Part shown: piece after piece, positions 6,153 to 10,588 of the stretch | Layout of the letters: each line of letters opens with the position of its first letter | Position numbering within the stretch: the first letter of the stretch is position 1 | Assembly (NCBI GenBank): GCA_964352225.1 | Contig: CAYGRM010000237.1 | Coordinates: forward strand, 1-10,588 | Direction of reading: 5' to 3' | Length of the DNA stretch: 10,588 nucleotides | From: CAJQQY01 sp964352225 | GTDB taxonomy: Bacteria; Bacteroidota; Bacteroidia; Chitinophagales; Saprospiraceae | The notes under the pieces: model-generated | What the model saw: the letters and a program-made list of their open reading frames with translations, nothing else | Database searches by the model: none | What the model was told of the DNA's origin: nothing | Program-made: the position numbers and the translations under genes

Positions 6153-9100
6153 ATGAGAGTATTTATTCTTTTTATCTTGATTTCTTCTATTACTCTTTTC
6201 AAACCAAATCAATCAATAGCTCAGGATGCTCCTAGTTTCCAACCAATCATTGGACAAATAGGAGCATTGGAAAACCAAAGAGATCCAAAATGCCACGCCA
6301 CGGCTTCCCGTCTGGAGGATTTTTTATATGGAACTCCACTTAACTTTGAAGCTCGAAATGAACGAATTGAATTTCAAAGAGCTTATGTCAAAACCTTATG
6401 GTTAAATTATTCAAGAGCTTTCAATAGCCGTAAAGGAGAAATCAATGAATTAGATTTATTCAAAGAAAAAGAAAAAAAATATTTTAGCTATCAAGAGAAC
6501 GAGTCTGGCATTCATCTATCTTTTCAAAATGGCCATAAAGTGTCCATCACCGCAAGAGATTTCAGACAGTATAGTTCAATAGCTTATGCGCTAAGAGCCA
6601 TTCTTTCTGTTCAACAATCTTTCCTTTTTGAAACAGAAAAATTGGCACCGCTGAATGATGAAGTAATGGCATATTTCAAAAAAAGTATCGACCTATCCGT
6701 TCTAGCACTACTCAATGAATCGGATCAATTGGCTCGAAAAAATAACCAGTTTGAAATAGAAGCTCATCATGTCAAAAGCGCTGTAAAAGTGTTGTTTGAT
6801 GATCTTAAACCAGGACCTACTCCTTCCATAAGCAATCAAAAAAAAGACATTAATAATAAAGCCCTTTTGTACTCTATTATTGATCAAAAACTAGCAGCTT
6901 ACCAAAATTATAACCACATCAATCAGTCTGTTTTCCTTCGAAATATTCAAGTCTATTTTTCTAAAATGACTTGGCCAACCGACCCAAACGATACGAAGGA
7001 ACTTACCAATTTTTATACTAATGTTATGATCCAATTCAGTACAGAATTACTGAATTATACAGAGGCATTAGCTTTACAAAGAAACAAATCTACCATTGAA
7101 TATAAAGAGATTTATGAAGCAGTTCAGGCATTTCTACCGCATTCGATCAATCAATTTGAAGATGTCACCTACTTTCCTAATCTCAACAGACAAGGTCAAA
7201 TTGTTATTGAAGCATATGATTTAGATGCCTTCCGAGATAGTGGACTCCATTGGCAATATTTAAAATATGCACTAGATGATCGAGCAGGCGATTTACAGTC
7301 AGCCATTGATCCTTTTGCACTAGAATTGATGGTCGAAGGTATCGCTCAATTTGCCGTTGTTGTATTTAGGTTAGGAGGTATAGATGCAAAAAAACAAAAT
7401 CAGGAAGTGATGGAAATCCAGCATTTTGAAAATGCGCTATTGACTTTTCAACAAAAATTAAATATCCATCAAAATAAACCAACCAACATTCCAGAACCAA
7501 ACATAGTGTCCGTTCAACCTTCTAAAAATCAATCTAAAGAAAATCCTTTCTCTGAAGTTTCTAACGAGTTGGGATTAAATTTTGAACATAGAAATTCTGA
7601 TTGGTTAAATCGAACCATCAGAGGTTACGTTGTGAAAGAAGATGAGAATCTGGCGCGTCTTGCTATCCCCCCTGCCTTTGGTGGCGGCGGTGTAGCAGCA
7701 GAGGATATTGATAATGATGGATGGGTAGATATCCTGCTTCTAAGTGGTCGTGGAAATCGACTTTTTAAAAATGAAAACGGAAAAAGATTTGTCGATATAA
7801 CCGAGCAAGCAGGAATCAACTGGAAAAGAACAGATGGCAATTATGGCGAACCTCGCCAACCGATCATTTTAGATTTTGACAATGATGGATGGCAAGATAT
7901 CTTTATTTCTTTTGCTAATGATAATCATCGAATATATCGAAATAAAGGCGATGGAACTTTTGAAGATATGACCGATCAGGCTCAACTAGGTGGAGAAGGT
8001 CTAATCGGCGGAGCTTGCACTTCCATCGATTATGATAAGGATGGTTTACCCGATCTTTATATTGGTTATTTTGGTAATTACCTACAAGGAGAATTTCCAA
8101 CCTTAAAACGACATAATACCAATGGAAAACCTAATAAACTTTTTCGAAATCTAGGCAATTTTAGATTTGAAGAAGTGTCGGAAAATTCTGGATTGCAAAA
8201 TACTGGTTGGACACAAGCGATGGGACATTCTGATATCAATGGTGATGGCTGGCAGGATCTCATAGTTGGAAATGACTTTGGAAGCAATGCTTATTACCTC
8301 AACAATCATGACGGCACTTTTACAGATGCTAGCGTTGCTATGGGTACTGATAAACCTTCCTACACTATGAATGTGGGAATTAGTGATTTAAATAGAGATC
8401 TTCGTCCTGACTTTTATATCTCTAATATTGTGGTGATGGAAAAGGATGATAAATATGTATTGCCTAATGAAGATACTCCTGTTCACTTCGATCCGTCTTC
8501 ACTAAGTACTATGCGAGTGGTGGAAGCAAATGATCTTTTTATTTCCAATGCAGATAAAGATGGACAAATCACTTTTTCCAAATCTAAGGCTGTTGGAAGA
8601 GGTTATTCTGCTACAGGTTGGTCATGGGATGCTGACTTTTTTGATTATGATAATGATGGGGATGAAGATTTATATTGCCTCACGGGTATGAACCAATATA
8701 GTGTTTATAGTAACGAAAATGAATACTACCAAAGTCCAGAAGGAGAAGCAAAAGATATCAGCCTGGCAGATAGTAATGAGGAACCAAATGTTTTATTTGA
8801 AAATAATAATGGATTTTTAGAGGTCGCTACGCAATCTGGCGGATTGGATTATTCTGGCACTTCGCGAAGTGCTGCATATTTGGATATGGATAATGATGGA
8901 GATTTAGATATTGTCGTTAATGACTATACTGGGAAAGCAAGATTATTTAGAAACAATGCGGAACAAAATTCTAATAATTGGGCAAGCATTAAATTAATTG
9001 GAGATCCGACTAAACAAATTTCCAAAGACGCCATCGGCGCTTCTATTATTTTGACTACAGATACAGGTGATCAGCGATGGAAGGAGGTACATAGTACAAC

Positions 9101-9254
9101 TGGATATTTGTCCGTTCACCCAAAAGCTTGTCACTTTGGTTTGGGTGAAATAAAAACATATCATCTGGAAATACGCTGGCCGAATGGTTATGTTCAAAAA
9201 ATGAAAAATCTAGAAGTTAATCGTCATTATGATATATCATACCAAGAAAACTGA
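6153..9254 (+). CDS. Secreted CRTAC1-like protein: VCBS/FG-GAP repeats with UnbV/ASPIC domain
   Basis: 1033 aa from ATG 6153. This start is chosen because MRVFILFILISS...SIAQ (about 1-24) is a clear signal peptide; the frame is open back to TTG 6033, but that lies next to the terminator and adds a non-secretory leader. Residues about 25-460 form a mostly helical region with KCHATASRLEDFLYGTPL (C47-H48), which I cannot assign to a family. Residues about 475-935 hold seven VCBS/FG-GAP calcium-loop repeats: DIDNDGWVDI (from 518), DFDNDGWQDI, DYDKDGLPDL, DINGDGWQDL, the degenerate DLNRDLRPDF, DYDNDGDEDL and DMDNDGDLDI (from 911). Together they should form a beta-propeller. Residues 941-1033 are a UnbV/ASPIC domain, as in human CRTAC1, with GASIILTT and GYLSVHPKACHFGLGE. 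No T9SS sorting domain is seen, so the final location (periplasm, lipid-free surface or exterior) is open. The role is probably adhesion or binding. Confidence 0.88.
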   Translation: MRVFILFILISSITLFKPNQSIAQDAPSFQPIIGQIGALENQRDPKCHATASRLEDFLYGTPLNFEARNERIEFQRAYVKTLWLNYSRAFNSRKGEINELDLFKEKEKKYFSYQENESGIHLSFQNGHKVSITARDFRQYSSIAYALRAILSVQQSFLFETEKLAPLNDEVMAYFKKSIDLSVLALLNESDQLARKNNQFEIEAHHVKSAVKVLFDDLKPGPTPSISNQKKDINNKALLYSIIDQKLAAYQNYNHINQSVFLRNIQVYFSKMTWPTDPNDTKELTNFYTNVMIQFSTELLNYTEALALQRNKSTIEYKEIYEAVQAFLPHSINQFEDVTYFPNLNRQGQIVIEAYDLDAFRDSGLHWQYLKYALDDRAGDLQSAIDPFALELMVEGIAQFAVVVFRLGGIDAKKQNQEVMEIQHFENALLTFQQKLNIHQNKPTNIPEPNIVSVQPSKNQSKENPFSEVSNELGLNFEHRNSDWLNRTIRGYVVKEDENLARLAIPPAFGGGGVAAEDIDNDGWVDILLLSGRGNRLFKNENGKRFVDITEQAGINWKRTDGNYGEPRQPIILDFDNDGWQDIFISFANDNHRIYRNKGDGTFEDMTDQAQLGGEGLIGGACTSIDYDKDGLPDLYIGYFGNYLQGEFPTLKRHNTNGKPNKLFRNLGNFRFEEVSENSGLQNTGWTQAMGHSDINGDGWQDLIVGNDFGSNAYYLNNHDGTFTDASVAMGTDKPSYTMNVGISDLNRDLRPDFYISNIVVMEKDDKYVLPNEDTPVHFDPSSLSTMRVVEANDLFISNADKDGQITFSKSKAVGRGYSATGWSWDADFFDYDNDGDEDLYCLTGMNQYSVYSNENEYYQSPEGEAKDISLADSNEEPNVLFENNNGFLEVATQSGGLDYSGTSRSAAYLDMDNDGDLDIVVNDYTGKARLFRNNAEQNSNNWASIKLIGDPTKQISKDAIGASIILTTDTGDQRWKEVHSTTGYLSVHPKACHFGLGEIKTYHLEIRWPNGYVQKMKNLEVNRHYDISYQEN

Positions 9255-9290
9255 TTACATGTTTTATACAAAATTTTAAACTATGGAGGC

Positions 9291-9336
9291 AATAACAAAA
9301 GCCCTGCAAATCTTAATTTACAAGGCTTTTGTTATT
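9291..9336. terminator. Bidirectional terminator between convergent genes
   Basis: AATAACAAAAGCC (9291-9303) pairs exactly with GGCTTTTGTTATT (9324-9336), with a 20-nt loop that can form a few more inner pairs. It is 36 bp after the CRTAC1-like stop and 29 bp beyond the end of the - strand gene. Both strands read GGCTTTTGTTATT at the 3' side of the stem, which fits shared termination of the two converging transcripts. Confidence 0.8.
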
Positions 9337-9365
9337 CAAATTAATCATCTGATATTTATTCTAAC

Positions 9366-10142
9366 TTACTCCACTTTTACAAAACGCAACGTATGCCTTT
9401 TATTTTTCATAGAAACATTTACGAAATAGTGTCCCTTTGTAAGATTTCGGATATCAATCGCTCCCTGAGAAGAATTATCTTTTACTATTACTTGCCGTCC
9501 CATTAAATCAAAAACTTCTAATGTGAATTTTTGATCGTGATCCTCGCCTTCAAAATTAACCATAACAAAATCTTTCGCCAAGGTTGGCCATATATTTACA
9601 TTCTGAATGATACTAATACTAGCTGCTTTGATTTCACTATAGGCAGTTGTCCCATCAAAGTCTATTTGTTCTAATTTATAATAATTTATCCCCGGATATG
9701 GTGATTGGTCAACAAATTCATATTCTGATGGTAAAGAAGTAGTTCCTTGCCCATTTATCTCTCCTATTGGTTCCCAACTTAATTCAGTACCTAATCCACG
9801 AAGTATTACAAAAGTTTCATTATTCTTTTCCGTAGCTGTTTCCCAGGTCAATAAAATTTCATCTTCGTTTACTGTTTCTGCTCGAAAAAAAGTCAGTTCA
9901 ACAGGCAAAGGATCACATTCAGTAGTTCCTGCGCAAGCAGGATCATTTGAATTTTCAAATATGCCAGGATTACACCCTGAAAAAAAACAAGTAGTAGGAC
10001 AGTCCCCAAAAGTTTCAGGTATACACATAGGAACTCCACCACAATCCCCACAACAACAATGTGTCTGAGCTAAAACGTCATTAGGAATAGCAAAAAGAAA
10101 TAGGAAAAAAGAAAATACTAAGGCTAAAGATCTGTTTTTCAT
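9366..10142 (-). CDS. Secreted cysteine-rich protein with T9SS type A sorting domain
   Basis: 258 aa from the ATG at 10142-10140. This start gives a classic signal peptide (1-25, MKNRSLALVF..., ending DVLA) and lies downstream of the promoter; the upstream ATG at 10214 falls at the expected transcription start and is unlikely. The mature N-terminus carries ten Cys between residues 29 and 76 (29, 30, 31, 34, 40, 48, 52, 57, 70, 76), opening THCCCGDCGG. A fibronectin-like domain common in Bacteroidota surface proteins follows (about 79-175: LPVELTFFRA, LLTWETATEKNN, YYKLEQIDFDG). The last 82 residues (about 177-258) are a T9SS type A sorting domain with a slightly divergent start (NIWPTLAKDF in place of YPNP) and then LEVFDLMGRQV, LTKGHYFVNV and a basic end KNKRHTLRFVKVE. 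The protein is probably exported by the type IX system to the surface. Its function is unknown; the Cys module may be a disulfide knot or bind metal. Confidence 0.85.
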   Translation of the reverse strand: MKNRSLALVFSFFLFLFAIPNDVLAQTHCCCGDCGGVPMCIPETFGDCPTTCFFSGCNPGIFENSNDPACAGTTECDPLPVELTFFRAETVNEDEILLTWETATEKNNETFVILRGLGTELSWEPIGEINGQGTTSLPSEYEFVDQSPYPGINYYKLEQIDFDGTTAYSEIKAASISIIQNVNIWPTLAKDFVMVNFEGEDHDQKFTLEVFDLMGRQVIVKDNSSQGAIDIRNLTKGHYFVNVSMKNKRHTLRFVKVE

Positions 10143-10215
10143 AATCGGATTTTTGAAAAAAATGAATAGAATTATAATCTCACCCAAAGTAAAAATTGGG
10201 CTATAAATGACCAAA

Positions 10216-10247
10216 CAAATTTACGGAAAATATAATATTTAGTTGCA
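10216..10247 (-). promoter_or_regulatory. Bacteroidota-type promoter of the cysteine-rich T9SS gene
   Basis: On the - strand, TTG (10247-10245) is followed by 21 nt and then TAAATTTG (10223-10216), an exact TAnnTTTG -7 box at the proper spacing. Transcription should begin a few bases further on, around 10205-10210, which leaves a leader of about 65 nt before the ATG at 10142. Confidence 0.65.
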
Positions 10248-10588
10248 AGGTGGAGTCAAAATTAATGGCTAAAACATTAAAACTAACCCATAGCGAAATA
10301 ATAAATATAAGGAGGAAAATTGAAGGAAAAGAAGCCTCACTCTAGTGCTAATTTAAGACCAAATAGAGATGTAACATTCAATAAAAACATATGACAACAT
10401 CTCCCCTACTACCCAATGTCATATTAAAAAAAACATACTAAAAATAGCTTAATATAATTGTTGCTTCTAATTTAATTTCGTTAAATTTAGTGTTTAAAGA
10501 CACATCCTTCAATCTTTTTTCAAAAAATTTCCCATTCCCAAAAAAGGCCGTTTTCATATTAAAATAAAGGATAAATACTATTTTTCCT
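10224..10588. other. 365-bp AT-rich right end with no convincing gene
   Basis: Apart from the promoter above, I see only very small open frames. One runs 10265-10345 on the + strand (26 aa, MAKTLKLTHSEIINIRRKIE and onward). A 24-codon frame starts with TTG at 10320 behind a strong AAGGAGG (10309-10315). One runs 10557-10438 on the - strand (39 aa, beginning MKTAFFGNGKFFEKRL). None has enough length or a recognisable family. No terminator, tRNA or repeat stands out. Confidence 0.5.

Noticed and set aside
6285..6300. C47-H48 as a cytochrome c haem site
   Set aside because: There is no CxxCH motif; a single Cys-His pair is not enough.
7704..8900. Repeated DNA words such as GATAATGATGG as a possible DNA repeat array
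   Set aside because: They encode the calcium-loop motif of each VCBS repeat and vary at third positions, so they are protein-level repeats and not a DNA array.
7625..9197. Several 60-70 aa - strand frames within the VCBS/ASPIC region
   Set aside because: They are antisense shadows of a strongly coding frame with regular Asp/Asn-rich repeats.
10143..10214. Upstream ATG at 10214 for the cysteine-rich T9SS gene
   Set aside because: It coincides with the expected transcription start just behind the -7 box, and it would put 24 residues ahead of a complete signal peptide.

Overview
This is an AT-rich chromosomal segment from a member of the Bacteroidota, most likely a marine or environmental lineage of the Saprospiria/Chitinophagia/Flavobacteriia type. 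I infer this from four things: GYDIA-family GHMP kinase next to a class II HMG-CoA reductase; two proteins with C-terminal type IX secretion (T9SS) sorting domains; a secreted S74 'tail fiber' protein with GIGT repeats; and promoters of the Bacteroidota type (TTG about 20 nt upstream of TAnnTTTG) with little sign of Shine-Dalgarno sites. No mobile element, CRISPR array, rRNA or tRNA is visible.

The left part (1-2931) is housekeeping metabolism, all on the + strand. It holds the 3' end of an HMG-CoA reductase gene (mevalonate pathway), a GHMP kinase that probably acts in the same pathway, a ferredoxin-NADP-reductase-like flavoprotein, and an Nfu-type Fe-S scaffold or carrier with its own promoter and a strong intrinsic terminator. 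Two palindromic elements sit at the ends of the first two genes. One supplies the stop codon of the kinase gene.

The middle part (3287-9254, + strand) is a cell-surface and secretion block. It encodes a 639-aa secreted fibre-like protein with an S74 self-cleaving chaperone domain and a C-terminal coiled coil. Only 37 bp downstream is a 232-aa protein with a coiled coil and a T9SS sorting domain. After a strong terminator hairpin comes a 1033-aa secreted protein with an uncharacterised helical N-terminal region, seven calcium-loop VCBS/FG-GAP repeats and a C-terminal UnbV/ASPIC domain (CRTAC1 type). The first two look like an operon. The fibre has no sorting domain of its own and its neighbour does, so they may be made and exported together.

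The right part has a convergent gene on the - strand (9366-10142). It encodes a secreted protein with ten cysteines in 48 residues, a fibronectin-like domain and a T9SS sorting domain, behind a good Bacteroidota promoter. A bidirectional terminator separates it from the CRTAC1 gene. The last 365 bp carry no convincing gene.

The most interesting items are the fibre/T9SS-carrier gene pair, the unassigned N-terminal domain of the CRTAC1-like protein and the cysteine-rich module. I see no clear defence system or other wholly new multi-gene system.
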